Source: Myxococcus sp. RHSTA-1-4
GTDB lineage: Bacteria > Myxococcota > Myxococcia > Myxococcales > Myxococcaceae
Length of the DNA stretch: 64,000 nucleotides
NCBI RefSeq assembly: GCF_020037125.1
Contig: NZ_JAIQDG010000028.1
Location: forward strand, 62,001 to 126,000
Direction of reading: 5' to 3'
This document shows, piece by piece, positions 1 to 8,364 of this stretch; position 1 is the first letter of the stretch; every line of letters begins with the position of its first letter. Below the pieces are notes generated by a model. That model ran no database searches. It saw nothing but the letters and a program-made list of their open reading frames with translations, and had not been told where the DNA came from. Both the position numbers and the translations under genes were made by a program.

Positions 1-348
1 CACCAGCCCGCCCTTCCCCAGCAGCGTCCCACCGAAGTAGCGGGTGACGACCATGGCCACGTCCCCCACTCCGCCGTGGAGCAGCGCCGTGAGCATCGGC
101 CGGCCCGCCGTCCCGTGGGGCTCGCCGTCGTCGCTCATGCCCACCTGGGCGGTGGAGCCGGGCGGCCCCACGACGTAGGCCCAACAGTTGTGGTTCGCGT
201 CCGGGAACTCGTCGCGGACGCGGGAGATGAAGGCCTTCGCCTCCTCCACCGTCGGCGTGTGGGCGGCCGTGGTGATGAAGCGGCTCCGCTGGATGTCCTG
301 CTCCACCCGGTGGAGCCCCACCGGGATGCGGTAACGCTTCTCGTCCAT
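1..348 (-). CDS. yigZ: YigZ/IMPACT family protein (C-terminus cut by window edge)
   Basis: The first 116 residues of an IMPACT/YigZ (UPF0029) protein are visible; the rest lies beyond the left edge. The start is the ATG at 348, 8 bp after the stop of the upstream oxidase gene, so it looks like the last visible gene of a four-gene minus-strand operon. Family hallmarks are present: a basic N-terminus followed by RSRFI, HNCWAYVVG around residues 52-60, the SDDGEPHGTAGRPML block around 71-85, and VTRYFGGTLLGKGGLV at the cut end. Members are small cytosolic proteins linked in eukaryotes to Gcn2 regulation and in bacteria possibly to ribosome or nucleic-acid contacts. The bacterial role is not settled. 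Its tie to the lipid-type genes upstream may be only transcriptional. Confidence 0.9.
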   Translation of the reverse strand, partial: MDEKRYRIPVGLHRVEQDIQRSRFITTAAHTPTVEEAKAFISRVRDEFPDANHNCWAYVVGPPGSTAQVGMSDDGEPHGTAGRPMLTALLHGGVGDVAMVVTRYFGGTLLGKGGLV

Positions 349-356
349 GGGGCGCG

Positions 357-1061
357 TCAGTCGCGACGGCCGCGTGCGCGGTAGAGGTCTTCGTAGAGAC
401 GCTGGAAGAGGTGCCCACCCAGCGCGAGCCCCTGCTCGATTTCCTCCGCGCCGCGAGCCTCCGCGTCATACGGCGCGTCGAGCTGGCGGTAGAAGCCATC
501 CGCGTGCTCCTCGTCGAGCGTCGCGTGCGTGGGGTAGTGCACCACCTTGTCCGCCGCCAGCCACCCGCGAGAGACGATGCCGCGACCCAGCGCCAGGGAG
601 ATGCCGCTGAACAGGTCCTCGATGGCGCCGAACACGGCGAGCCCGGTGAGCGGACTGTCGAACGCGGCGACTCCCGTCAGCGCGACGTTGAAGGCGCGCA
701 CCTCCGGCCAGGGCGCGAGCCCCACCCGGGACAGGTCCGCTCCGAGCCGCTCCAGCAACAGCCGGAACGTGCGCTCATGGCCGTGCGCCAGCTCCCCGCG
801 CCCGTGCTCGTCGAAGATGTTCTCCACCAGGGGCAGGCGCTGGTCGGGCCGCGGCAGACGGCTCGCGAGGATGGCCATGGGCCGGGAGAAGTGCGCGACG
901 GCGGCGAAGAACTGGAGCTGCGTCTCGACGAAGTCCTCGCGCTCGAACGAGCCGTCCCTCAGCGCGCGCAGGTAGGGCCACTCCAGCGCGTTCCACTCCG
1001 CCTTCAACACGGCGATGCGCTGGCGCAGCTTCAGATTTCGGACGAGGGAAGGTGCACCCAT
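357..1061 (-). CDS. Heme-oxygenase-like diiron oxidase (HDO superfamily; TenA/PqqC fold)
   Basis: A 234-aa all-helical protein of the iron-containing redox enzyme group (HDO family: UndA, SznF, BesC, CADD). Candidate metal ligands are E85 with H93/H95 in DEHGRGELAHGHE, E148 in GAIEDLF, and the triad H179-x3-D183-x2-H186 in THATLDEEHAD. The last triad and its 31-residue distance from E148 match the CADD/SznF arrangement as I know it. HDOs use O2 to oxidise, decarboxylate or fragment amino acids and fatty acids, or to N-oxygenate amines. The substrate here is unknown. The start is ATG 1061; the gene overlaps the GNAT gene by 31 bp, which suggests translational coupling. TenA thiaminase is a weaker alternative because no thiamin genes are nearby. 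Confidence 0.75.
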   Translation of the reverse strand: MGAPSLVRNLKLRQRIAVLKAEWNALEWPYLRALRDGSFEREDFVETQLQFFAAVAHFSRPMAILASRLPRPDQRLPLVENIFDEHGRGELAHGHERTFRLLLERLGADLSRVGLAPWPEVRAFNVALTGVAAFDSPLTGLAVFGAIEDLFSGISLALGRGIVSRGWLAADKVVHYPTHATLDEEHADGFYRQLDAPYDAEARGAEEIEQGLALGGHLFQRLYEDLYRARGRRD

Positions 1062-1951
1062 GCTGGCGCTTCTACCGGGAAGGTGAGGTCGAGAGAATAG
1101 ACAGTGCACACCGAGTCGGGAGAAACGCCCGCGCCCCGCAGCCAGTCGATGTGGTTCTCCAGCCGTTCATCGATGCTGAAGCAGGCCAACGCGTCCCCGC
1201 CCCGCGCCACGAGCTCCTCACCGCAAGTGCGCAGGTACCCCGCCCAGCCGTGCGTCCAGGCGTCCGGCGGCGCGGCGAGGTGGACGAGCGGCCAGGGGCT
1301 CCGCGTCGACAGCCGCTGGAGGTCCTTGCTCCCCGCCGTCGTGCACCACCCAGCGCCTTCGAGCTTCCGGCCCGGCGCGGGTCCGAGGCGGAGCCCCTCC
1401 CCCACCGGAAGCCGGGGTCCCCCCCGGGGGTCCAGCTCCGCCAGCCGCGCGGGAGGCACGAAGTAGAGCACGAGCCGGCTCGCGGGCCGCCCCATCCGCA
1501 GCGGGTTCCAGCCGCGGGCGGTGCGCATCACATCGCCCCTCGCGCCCCGCATGGCGGCGCCGTAGAGGAACCGGGTGCGCCGCAGCGCGGGGATGCGGAA
1601 GAGGTGCGTGAGCCCCTCGAAGATGAGCCTCCGCGACAGCCCGGTGCCGCGAGCATGCTCCACCAGCTTGAGGTCGCAGATGTAGAGCGCCTGGAGCGAC
1701 CGCGTGCCACGGCGGACCTCGCGGGCCACTCCCGTCACCGAGCCGAGCAGTTCGTCACCGCGCAGGGCGAGCAGGAAGTACGCGTCCCCCATGGACGAGA
1801 AGAAGGGGTGGTACTCGGGCCCGTGGTCGATGAAGAAGTGGTCGGCCCCGTCCGCGAGCGGATAGAGGATGCCCTGCTCCAGCCCGCGGAGCCGCTCCAC
1901 GTAGGGCCCGAGCGTGTCGGGCCGGAGGACCACGAAGCGCACGCCGCTCAT
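1031..1951 (-). CDS. GNAT-fold N-acyltransferase, 306 aa
   Basis: A GNAT-like acyltransferase. The clearest segment is around residues 85-110, where the strand CDLKLVEHARGTGLSRRLI matches the acyl-CoA binding motif A (R/Q-x-x-G-x-G/A) at the start of the central helix. It is preceded by a typical strand, FLLALRGDELLGSVTG. At 306 aa it is longer than simple acetyltransferases, and the C-terminal ~130 residues have no motif I recognise; this could be a second, degenerate GNAT lobe. The ATG start overlaps the DUF3419 stop as ATGA, a hallmark of coupled translation, so the two products probably act in one pathway. A plausible job is acylating the amino group made by the DUF3419 enzyme (inference). 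Amino-acid N-acyl synthases also have this fold. Confidence 0.7.
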   Translation of the reverse strand: MSGVRFVVLRPDTLGPYVERLRGLEQGILYPLADGADHFFIDHGPEYHPFFSSMGDAYFLLALRGDELLGSVTGVAREVRRGTRSLQALYICDLKLVEHARGTGLSRRLIFEGLTHLFRIPALRRTRFLYGAAMRGARGDVMRTARGWNPLRMGRPASRLVLYFVPPARLAELDPRGGPRLPVGEGLRLGPAPGRKLEGAGWCTTAGSKDLQRLSTRSPWPLVHLAAPPDAWTHGWAGYLRTCGEELVARGGDALACFSIDERLENHIDWLRGAGVSPDSVCTVYSLDLTFPVEAPAWVHLPSSEI

Positions 1952-2913
1952 GCGCGCACGGGCCTTCGGAAGGCGACCTCGATGCGCTCATAGAAGAGGC
2001 TGCGGTCTCTCGCGAGCAGCTCCGCCCCGAGCGCGTCGTCGAACTGGAACGCCGGCTCGAAGAAGCGCCGGAGGTCACGCCGGTTGTTGAGCTGCCGGAA
2101 GAGGATGGCGCAGCCCGGCCGGGCCTCTTGCGAGAGCAGCCCGGCCCAGCTCGCCACGAGCGCGTCGTCCGACCAGTCGAAGATATTGGAGAGCGAGATG
2201 ACGTCGAAGCGCTCCAGCCCGATGACGTCGGGGAGCGAGCCCTCCACGAGCGTGAGCGGCAGGGGCTGCTCCGCGCGCAGGTACTCGGGCATGTCCTCCG
2301 CGCGGTAGGCCCCGAGCAGCACATGCTGGAGGAACGGGTTGCGCGCGGCGTCCTCCCGCTGAAGCCCCCGCTCGAACACGGACTGGAAGTAGCCGGGGTA
2401 GGAGCCGGGCTCGGCGTGCTGTGTCGCCGCCGGGCCGAACATGGCGTGGAGGAAGGGGTCCGCGAAGGCGAGCTGGAACGCCACCGGCCAGTAGTGCGAG
2501 CCGAGCCAGCGGGCCAGCAGCGCGCGGCGCTCCGTGGCGGAGGTCGCCGGCTCGAAGAAGGCCGTCAGCTCCCCCCCGGGAGCGACGAACTCCGCGATGA
2601 AGTGGCGCAGCGTGCGGAAGAGCCCCTCGAACTCGCCACGCTGGTTCAGGCCCTCCGGGTCCGTGCTGCCCACGTTGAAGCGCTCCGGCGGCACGCGGCC
2701 GAGGCATTCCGCCTTCTGGCGCACGTGGACCAACTGGCACGGGTTGAAGTCGAAGCCCACCAGCTCCAGCTCGGGATGACGCTTCGCCAGGGTGAGGAGG
2801 GTGCAGCCCCCGGAGGCGACGGTGAGGACGGCCCGGGCCTTCGTGCGCGCGACGAGCACCAGCTCCAGCTCCGGGTCTTCACGGACGACGGCGAACTTCA
2901 ATCGGTACGACAT
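1948..2913 (-). CDS. DUF3419 / BtaA-like SAM-dependent 3-amino-3-carboxypropyltransferase
   Basis: A 321-aa protein with the hallmarks of DUF3419, whose best-known member BtaA moves the 3-amino-3-carboxypropyl group of SAM onto diacylglycerol in betaine-lipid synthesis. Visible motifs are REDPELE (11-17), the SAM-binding loop TVASGGC (31-37), GFDFNPCQ (53-60), SLSNIFDW (240-247) and DRSLFYERI (303-311). No BtaB-type N-methyltransferase is nearby, so a finished DGTS betaine lipid is unlikely to be the product of this locus alone. The chosen start is the ATG at 2913; a longer frame upstream would run through the divergent promoter region. It is the first gene of the operon continuing with the GNAT, the diiron oxidase and YigZ. 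The acceptor substrate is not deducible from sequence. Confidence 0.85.
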   Translation of the reverse strand: MSYRLKFAVVREDPELELVLVARTKARAVLTVASGGCTLLTLAKRHPELELVGFDFNPCQLVHVRQKAECLGRVPPERFNVGSTDPEGLNQRGEFEGLFRTLRHFIAEFVAPGGELTAFFEPATSATERRALLARWLGSHYWPVAFQLAFADPFLHAMFGPAATQHAEPGSYPGYFQSVFERGLQREDAARNPFLQHVLLGAYRAEDMPEYLRAEQPLPLTLVEGSLPDVIGLERFDVISLSNIFDWSDDALVASWAGLLSQEARPGCAILFRQLNNRRDLRRFFEPAFQFDDALGAELLARDRSLFYERIEVAFRRPVRA

Positions 2914-2946
2914 TGAGCTCACGGAAAGGCACGCGCCACGGGAGGT

Positions 2947-2958
2947 GACGTCGACGTC
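2947..2958. promoter_or_regulatory. 12-bp palindrome in the divergent lipid-island promoter
   Basis: GACGTCGACGTC is a perfect 12-bp palindrome in the 86-bp gap between the divergent BtaA-like and desaturase genes. Its location fits an operator controlling both arms at once. No regulator gene is adjacent. Such palindromes also arise by chance in GC-rich DNA, so this is a candidate only. Confidence 0.35.
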
Positions 2959-2999
2959 GGATTCGACTGTATGGCATGGTCCCCTCGACCGGAACATCC

Positions 3000-3929
3000 A
3001 TGCAGACTCCGACAGCCTCCCTCACGCCCGCACGGCAGCGAGAGCTCGAACAGATCGATGCCCGCCACGTGCCACGGCTCCTCCTGTTCCTGGCGCTCTA
3101 CATATCCGCCGCGGCACTGTCCGTCCTGCTCGAAGCGCACTCCCAGGCGCTGGTGTGGCTCGCGCGCGCCGGGCTGTACCTCGTCGCTGCGGCGTCACTC
3201 CATGGCATCAGCCTGTTCACCCACGAGGCGGTCCACGGCGGCCTGTCCCGCTGGCGTTGGCTCAACCACCTGGGCGGCGCCGCCTGCGCGCTGCCCGTCC
3301 TGCAGAACTACGCGGCGTACAAGGTGCTGCACCTGCGGCACCACCGCGACCTCGGCGGCGGGCATGACCCCGACCACTACGCCAACTACACCGGGCGGAG
3401 ATGGCTGGAGATGCTGATGCACATCGGGCGGCTGCTGCTCGGCTATCCCGCGTACATCACCATGATTCCCATCCTGGGCTGGCGGCACGGGACGTCCTCC
3501 GACCGGCGGTGGATTGAGCTGGAGGTGGCCCTGCTCGCGGTGGGCGCCGCGCTCGCGGTGGCCTTCGTGCCGGGGCACGTGCTGCTCCATGCGTGGGTCA
3601 TCCCCATGCTCATCATCAACACGCTCGTGAACATCCGGGGAATGAGCCAGCACACGTTCCTCCCGGAGAGCAACCATCCGGTCCGCGGCTCGCGCACCAT
3701 CCTGTCCAACCCGGTGACGCGCTTCTTCATGTGCAACGAGAACTACCACCTCGAGCACCACCTCTATCCGCGCGTGCCCTGGTACAACCTCCCCGAGCTG
3801 CACCGGACGCTGCGCGCGGAGCTCATCGCCCAGGGCGCTCCCTTCATTCCCTCCTACTTCTCGTTCGTGCGCGGCGTCGTCAGCGGCTCGCTCATTCGCG
3901 ACGCGAAGAGCGCCACTCCGGATGTCTGA
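3000..3929 (+). CDS. Membrane fatty-acid desaturase (three-histidine-box family)
   Basis: A 309-aa integral membrane di-iron desaturase/hydroxylase. The three canonical histidine boxes are present: HEAVH (75-79), HLRHH (111-115) and HLEHH (250-254), the last inside NENYHLEHHLYP. Hydrophobic segments lie before box 1, between boxes 2 and 3 (around 135-205) and around the HGISL region. The family introduces double bonds or hydroxyls into acyl chains of lipids, using O2 and an electron donor. ATG 3000 was chosen because a GGAA lies about 6 bp upstream; ATG 2976 would add 8 residues. The stop overlaps the next gene by 8 bp, so desaturase and PAP2 protein are probably translationally coupled. It is divergent from the BtaA-like operon, which suggests one shared lipid pathway. 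Confidence 0.9.
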   Translation: MQTPTASLTPARQRELEQIDARHVPRLLLFLALYISAAALSVLLEAHSQALVWLARAGLYLVAAASLHGISLFTHEAVHGGLSRWRWLNHLGGAACALPVLQNYAAYKVLHLRHHRDLGGGHDPDHYANYTGRRWLEMLMHIGRLLLGYPAYITMIPILGWRHGTSSDRRWIELEVALLAVGAALAVAFVPGHVLLHAWVIPMLIINTLVNIRGMSQHTFLPESNHPVRGSRTILSNPVTRFFMCNENYHLEHHLYPRVPWYNLPELHRTLRAELIAQGAPFIPSYFSFVRGVVSGSLIRDAKSATPDV

Positions 3930-4803
3930 GCGGCCGTACCTGCACGAGGCACTGCTGGCCGCCTTCGGGCTGGCCCTCTCCGTGGCGCTCCTGCTCGTCG
4001 CGGGCCCCGGTGCTCCCGTGACGCAGCAGGTCCTCGGGGCGACCGCCCTGTTCGTGGCCGGCGTGGCGGTGCTCGCGCGGCTGGACGGGCTCGCCCATGC
4101 GTTCCGCCCGAGGCTGCTGCTCGCCTATGCGGCGACGTTCTTCTTCTACTCCTCCGTGAAGCACACGATTCCAGCGCTCGGGCTTCCGTCGCGGGACGGG
4201 TGGCTGCTCGCCGCGGACGTGCTCGTGTTCGGCGTCACGCCCGCCGCGTGGCTCCAGCGGTGGAGCACGCCGTGGCTCAATGACCTGTTCAGCGCGAGCT
4301 ACCTCGCGTTCCACGCGTACCTGCACCTCGCGATGGCGTGGGCGGTCGTGGGCCCGCGCGCGCGGGCGGAGCGCTTCTTCACCCACGTCTTCTCCGCGTA
4401 CGTGCCCGGAATCGCCGGCTACTACCTGCTGCCGGGACTGGGCCCCGCGGCGGCCTGGCCGGAGCTGTTCACCATCCCCATCGAGGGTGGCTGGCTCACC
4501 CGGCTGAACGCGGCCGTCGTCGCGAGCGGCTCCTCCGCCTACGACATCTTCCCCAGCCTGCACACGTACATCACGCTCGTGCTGCTGGAGCACGACCGGC
4601 TCGCACACCCGCGACGCTTCCGGGTGCTGCTGCCCGTCGCCACGGCCATCATCCTGTCCACCCTGGTGCTGCGGTACCACTACGCCGTCGACGTCCTCGC
4701 GGGTGCGCTGTGGTTCCTCGCCTTCCGCGCCGTGTTCCCCCGCCTCCAGGAGCGCTGGACGCGGTGGTTGTCAGGGAGAACCTCCATTTCCCTGACCGGG
4801 TAA
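3922..4803 (+). CDS. PAP2/Aur1-type membrane phosphatase or phosphotransferase
   Basis: A 293-aa polytopic membrane protein of the PAP2 superfamily, closest in style to the inositol-phosphorylceramide-synthase (Aur1/PAP2_3) branch. The C-terminal motifs are visible: FPSLHT (210-215), then about 40 residues later LRYHYAVDVLAG with the catalytic-type H253 and D257. Roughly six hydrophobic segments are apparent. Relatives remove phosphate from lipid phosphates or swap phospho-headgroups between lipids. It overlaps the desaturase stop by 8 bp and uses ATG 3922. In this context it could attach or remove a head group on the lipid modified by the desaturase and the divergent operon. Which of the two reactions it performs cannot be read from sequence. 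Confidence 0.8.
   Translation: MSERPYLHEALLAAFGLALSVALLLVAGPGAPVTQQVLGATALFVAGVAVLARLDGLAHAFRPRLLLAYAATFFFYSSVKHTIPALGLPSRDGWLLAADVLVFGVTPAAWLQRWSTPWLNDLFSASYLAFHAYLHLAMAWAVVGPRARAERFFTHVFSAYVPGIAGYYLLPGLGPAAAWPELFTIPIEGGWLTRLNAAVVASGSSAYDIFPSLHTYITLVLLEHDRLAHPRRFRVLLPVATAIILSTLVLRYHYAVDVLAGALWFLAFRAVFPRLQERWTRWLSGRTSISLTG
4770..4796. terminator. Inverted repeat at the PAP2/MFS convergent junction
   Basis: GTCAGGGA and TCCCTGAC form a perfect 8-bp stem with an 11-nt loop at the very end of the PAP2 coding region, facing the convergent MFS gene. No T-tract follows, so it is at best a weak or factor-assisted terminator. Confidence 0.35.
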
Positions 4804-4896
4804 TCCGGCGGAAGCTCCGGAGCCTTCACGGAGGTGCACCGTCACGAGGGGTCAGGATCTTCAGTACGTGCTGGATTGGATTGCCGTGAGGAGAAG

Positions 4897-6186
4897 CTAG
4901 CAAGCCTTGCCGCCGGTCCGTGGCGCGTCGGGCGCGGCGAGGCTCTTCCGCAGCGCTCCCGGAAGCGCGAAGGCCACCAGCAGCGTGGCCAGCGTGCCGC
5001 CCGTCCCGGCGACGACCAGCGTCACCGGGGCGGAGGTGGCATCGAGGAGCAGGCCTCCGCCGACGTACGACAGGGCCGCGGCCACGCCGATGGCGCCGTA
5101 GAGGTTGCCGAAGACGCGGCCGAGCATCCCCGGAGGCACCACGCGCTGGATGAGCGTGTTGGTGGCCACGTCCATCGCCGCGATGCCCACGCCGCGCACG
5201 GTCTGCATCGCCAGCGCGGCGGAGACGGCCCAGGCCAGCCCGGTGAGCAGGTTGCCCACGCTGCTCACGGCGAATCCCACCAGCAGCAGCACCGGCATCG
5301 ACGCGCGCGCGCCGTATCGCGCCAGCAACGCATAACCGAGCACCAGCCCCACTCCGACCGAGCCCAGCAGGAGTCCAACCGCCGGGTCGCCCGCGCGGAA
5401 GGTCTCCTTCGCCAGCACCACCAGCGCCACGTCGTCCACGCCGTTGAACGCGACGACGGCGCAGAAGCCCAGGCCGATGCCCCGGACCGCCGGAGCCGAC
5501 AGGATGTAGCCCAGCCCCAGCCTCGCCTGCCGGAGGAGCGACACGGGCGCGCCGTGCGCCTCGGAAGCAGCGGGCGGCAGCGACCGCACGGAAGCCAGCA
5601 TCACCGCCGAGGCGAGGAACGAAGCGGCATCCACGAGGAGCACGCCCCGGACGCCCACGAAGGGCAGCAGCGCCGCCGCGACGAAGGGGCCGAGGGCCTC
5701 GGCGGAGTTCGTTCCGAAGCCGAGGGTGGAGTTCGCGGTCTCCAGGTCGCGCTCCCTCACCAGCGCCGGCACCGCCGCACGGGACGCCGGCTGGAACACC
5801 TGCCCGGCGACCGCGCGGACCGCCACCAGGGCCAGCAACAGCGGCAGCGGCGGCAAGGTCAGCGCGATGAGGAGAAGCAGCGCGCCCTGGAGGAGCTCGC
5901 AGGCAATCATCACCCGCTTGAGGTCGAACCGGTCGCTGATGGCCCCCGTGATGGGCCCCAGCAGCGACGGCGCGAAGTCACCAACGAGCAGCAGCAGCGA
6001 CACCGCGAGCGCCTGCCCGGTGGTGCCAGCCACGTGGAGCATCAGCGCCACCAGGCTGAGCGAGTCCCCCGTGAAGGAGATGACTCGCGCGGACCACAGC
6101 GCGCGGAACGCCGCGTTGTGCCGCAGGAGCCCCAGTGCGCCCGCACCACGCTCCCCGGCTCCGTCTTCAGCAGCCGGGACCGGCAT
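4897..6186 (-). CDS. MFS transporter (drug/siderophore-exporter type)
   Basis: A 429-aa major facilitator protein with about 12 hydrophobic segments. The loop after helix 2 carries a motif-A-like GAISDRFDLKRVM (around residues 80-93). The N-terminal ALWSARVISFTGDSLSLVAL is typical of the EntS/MFS_3-like exporters. It likely expels small molecules using the proton gradient; the substrate is not identifiable. It starts at ATG 6186, divergent from the sigma-54 activator gene with 156 bp between, and ends tail-to-tail with the PAP2 gene. The terminal residues RTGGKAC end in a cysteine without evident role. No local TetR- or MarR-type repressor is present, so regulation is unknown. Confidence 0.85.
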   Translation of the reverse strand: MPVPAAEDGAGERGAGALGLLRHNAAFRALWSARVISFTGDSLSLVALMLHVAGTTGQALAVSLLLLVGDFAPSLLGPITGAISDRFDLKRVMIACELLQGALLLLIALTLPPLPLLLALVAVRAVAGQVFQPASRAAVPALVRERDLETANSTLGFGTNSAEALGPFVAAALLPFVGVRGVLLVDAASFLASAVMLASVRSLPPAASEAHGAPVSLLRQARLGLGYILSAPAVRGIGLGFCAVVAFNGVDDVALVVLAKETFRAGDPAVGLLLGSVGVGLVLGYALLARYGARASMPVLLLVGFAVSSVGNLLTGLAWAVSAALAMQTVRGVGIAAMDVATNTLIQRVVPPGMLGRVFGNLYGAIGVAAALSYVGGGLLLDATSAPVTLVVAGTGGTLATLLVAFALPGALRKSLAAPDAPRTGGKAC

Positions 6187-6342
6187 GCATGTCTCCTCGG
6201 ATTCGACGACGGGGTGGCGCGCACCCTAGGCGAGCGGGCCGGGCCACTCCATCCCACGGCGCGCCGCGTCAGGAAAGGCCCGGAGATTCTTGGGGGTCCC
6301 AGGTTGCCGGCAGGATGGAGGCTGACTGAATAATGACATCTC

Positions 6343-8364
6343 GTGGGTACGCTCACTCTCAGTGCCTCGCCGCTCCTCTGGGAGCAGTTCCTCGTCGGCG
6401 CGCTCGACGGAGAGGCCGGGCTGCGTCCGGAGCTGCATCCCCTCCTGACACGCTGGCAGCGCTCACGGACGCTCGGGGCGCCGAGCACTGGTGTGCCCGA
6501 CGAGGGCCCCAGCGTGGGACGCATGGCGCTCCTCGAGCGGCGCGCCCGGATGGAGCCGGTGTGGCGCGAGGTCGAGGGAATGATGGAGGTGCTCGCCTCG
6601 GCGCCCCAGCCATCGGGCCGGGTGGCGCTGCTCGCGGACCGTGATGGCGTCATCCTCGCCACCCGCAGCTCGGGCGGTGACTTCCGCTCCCGCGCGGACG
6701 ACGTGCGCCTCATCGAGGGCGCCCGCTGGGACGAGACCTCCCGGGGCACCAACGCCATCGGCACCGCGCTGGCCGAGTCCTCCGCCGTCGCCGTGGTGGG
6801 CCCGGCGCACTATGCGCAGCTGCACCACGGACTCGTCTGCTACGCCGCCCCGGTGCACGACCCGTTTGGAGAGCTGGTGGGCGTGCTGGACGTCACGGGC
6901 CCCGCCGGTGCGGCGGACCCCCTGGTGCTGGTGGCGGTGGCGAGCATGGCCTTCGCGGCCGAGGCCCGCCTGCGCGAGCTGGCCTGGGCGCGCGTGGCCT
7001 CCTCGACGCGAGGGGGGCTGCAGGCGCGGCTGGCGCGAGAAGACGGCCCGGTCCTGCTCCTGGAGCCCCCGGGACGGGTGCGCCAGGCCAACGGCGCCGC
7101 GCGCGCCCTGCTCGGCGGCGCGGCGGTACCGGGCGCGGACTGCTCCAGGTCCGGAGTGCTCGGGCTGACGTGGCAGGAGTTGAAGGAGGCGGCGCTACAG
7201 GGAGAGACGCTCGAAGCCCGGACCTCCCGTGGCTCCTCGTGGCGCGTCCACGCCGAGGCCGTGGGGGACGGAAGCGGCGCCGCCGTCGCGGTGCTCGTGC
7301 GGCTCGAACCGCTCGTGATTCGTGCGCGTCCCGCCGCGAGCACAGAGGCACCTCCGCCTCCCGCCGAGCCGAAGCAGGGGCCCTGGGCCGCCATCAAGGG
7401 CAGCGACCCGCACCTGCTCGCCACGCTCCGGGAGGCGGCACGCTTCGCGCCCACGGGGCTTCCGGTGCTCCTGCTCTCGGAGACGGGCACGGGCAAGGAG
7501 CTGCTGTCGCGGGCCCTGCACGCAGCGAGCAACGTGGCCACCGGGCCCTTCGTGGCCGTCAACTGCGGGGCGCTCTCGCCCGCGCTCCTGGAGAGTGAGC
7601 TGTTCGGCCACGCGCCCGGTGCCTTCACCGGCGCGCGTGCGGGCGGCGCGGACGGCAAGCTCGCGGCGGCGGATGGAGGCACCCTCTTCCTGGACGAGCT
7701 GGCGGAGATGCCGCCCGCGCTCCAGGTGCTGCTGCTCCGGGTGCTCGAGGACGGGAGCTACTCGCGCGTGGGTGAGTCCCGCGTGCGCCACACGCGCTTC
7801 CGTCTCATCGGCGCCACCTGCCGCGACCTCGACGCCGCCGTGCGCGCCGGCACCTTCCGCTCCGACCTCTACTACCGGCTCCAGGGTGCCATGCTGCGGC
7901 TTCCTCCCCTGAGGGAGCGCGTGGACCTGCCCGAGCTGGCTCGGGAGCTGCTCACGGAGCTGGCGGAGGCCGCGGGCCAGCCCCGGCCCACGTTGTCGCC
8001 CGCCGCGCTCGCACGCCTCGCGGCCCACCGCTGGCCCGGCAACGTGCGCGAGCTGAAGACGGTGCTGCGCCTGGCGCTCGTGCGCGCCGCGGGCGCTCCG
8101 GTGCTGGACGTGGATGCGCTGCCGCCCGAGCTTGGAAGTGGCCCGGCTCCGGCCGATCCGAGGGTGGCCCCTCTACCCCCTCCTCCTCCGGTCCAGGAGG
8201 AGGCCCCCCGCGCGCTGAGGGAGCTGGAGGTCCACGCCATCCAGGACGCGCTCGCTCGGAGTGGTGGCAACGTGGCGCAGGCCGCGCGACGCCTGGGCAT
8301 CGCTCGCAGCACGCTCTACCGGATGGTGGAGCGCTTCGGCATCGTCCTGCCGCCCCGCTCCTGA
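6343..8364 (+). CDS. Sigma-54-dependent activator with GAF sensor (AcoR/DhaR-like)
   Basis: A 673-aa bacterial enhancer-binding protein. Residues ~85-195 form an AcoR/DhaR-type GAF sensor (SRGTNAIGTAL, LHHGLVCYAAPVHDPFGELV). The AAA+ domain has Walker A SETGTGKE (379-386), the sigma-54-contacting GAFTGA loop (426-431) and Walker B LFLDE (448-452). A Fis-type helix-turn-helix closes the protein (GNVAQAARRLGIARSTLYRM). The start is GTG 6343. There is no receiver domain, so it should respond directly to a small ligand; acetoin, glycerol and related aldehydes or alcohols are sensed by relatives. The next gene is an aldehyde dehydrogenase preceded by a sigma-54 promoter and palindromes, making it the obvious target. 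AcoR regulators commonly sit beside such dehydrogenases. Confidence 0.93.
   Translation: MGTLTLSASPLLWEQFLVGALDGEAGLRPELHPLLTRWQRSRTLGAPSTGVPDEGPSVGRMALLERRARMEPVWREVEGMMEVLASAPQPSGRVALLADRDGVILATRSSGGDFRSRADDVRLIEGARWDETSRGTNAIGTALAESSAVAVVGPAHYAQLHHGLVCYAAPVHDPFGELVGVLDVTGPAGAADPLVLVAVASMAFAAEARLRELAWARVASSTRGGLQARLAREDGPVLLLEPPGRVRQANGAARALLGGAAVPGADCSRSGVLGLTWQELKEAALQGETLEARTSRGSSWRVHAEAVGDGSGAAVAVLVRLEPLVIRARPAASTEAPPPPAEPKQGPWAAIKGSDPHLLATLREAARFAPTGLPVLLLSETGTGKELLSRALHAASNVATGPFVAVNCGALSPALLESELFGHAPGAFTGARAGGADGKLAAADGGTLFLDELAEMPPALQVLLLRVLEDGSYSRVGESRVRHTRFRLIGATCRDLDAAVRAGTFRSDLYYRLQGAMLRLPPLRERVDLPELARELLTELAEAAGQPRPTLSPAALARLAAHRWPGNVRELKTVLRLALVRAAGAPVLDVDALPPELGSGPAPADPRVAPLPPPPPVQEEAPRALRELEVHAIQDALARSGGNVAQAARRLGIARSTLYRMVERFGIVLPPRS

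Noticed and set aside
1031..2913. LuxI-like homoserine-lactone signalling from the aminocarboxypropyl transferase plus acyltransferase
   Set aside because: No LuxI or LuxR signatures; BtaA-like enzymes transfer to lipid-type acceptors, so a signal molecule is not supported.
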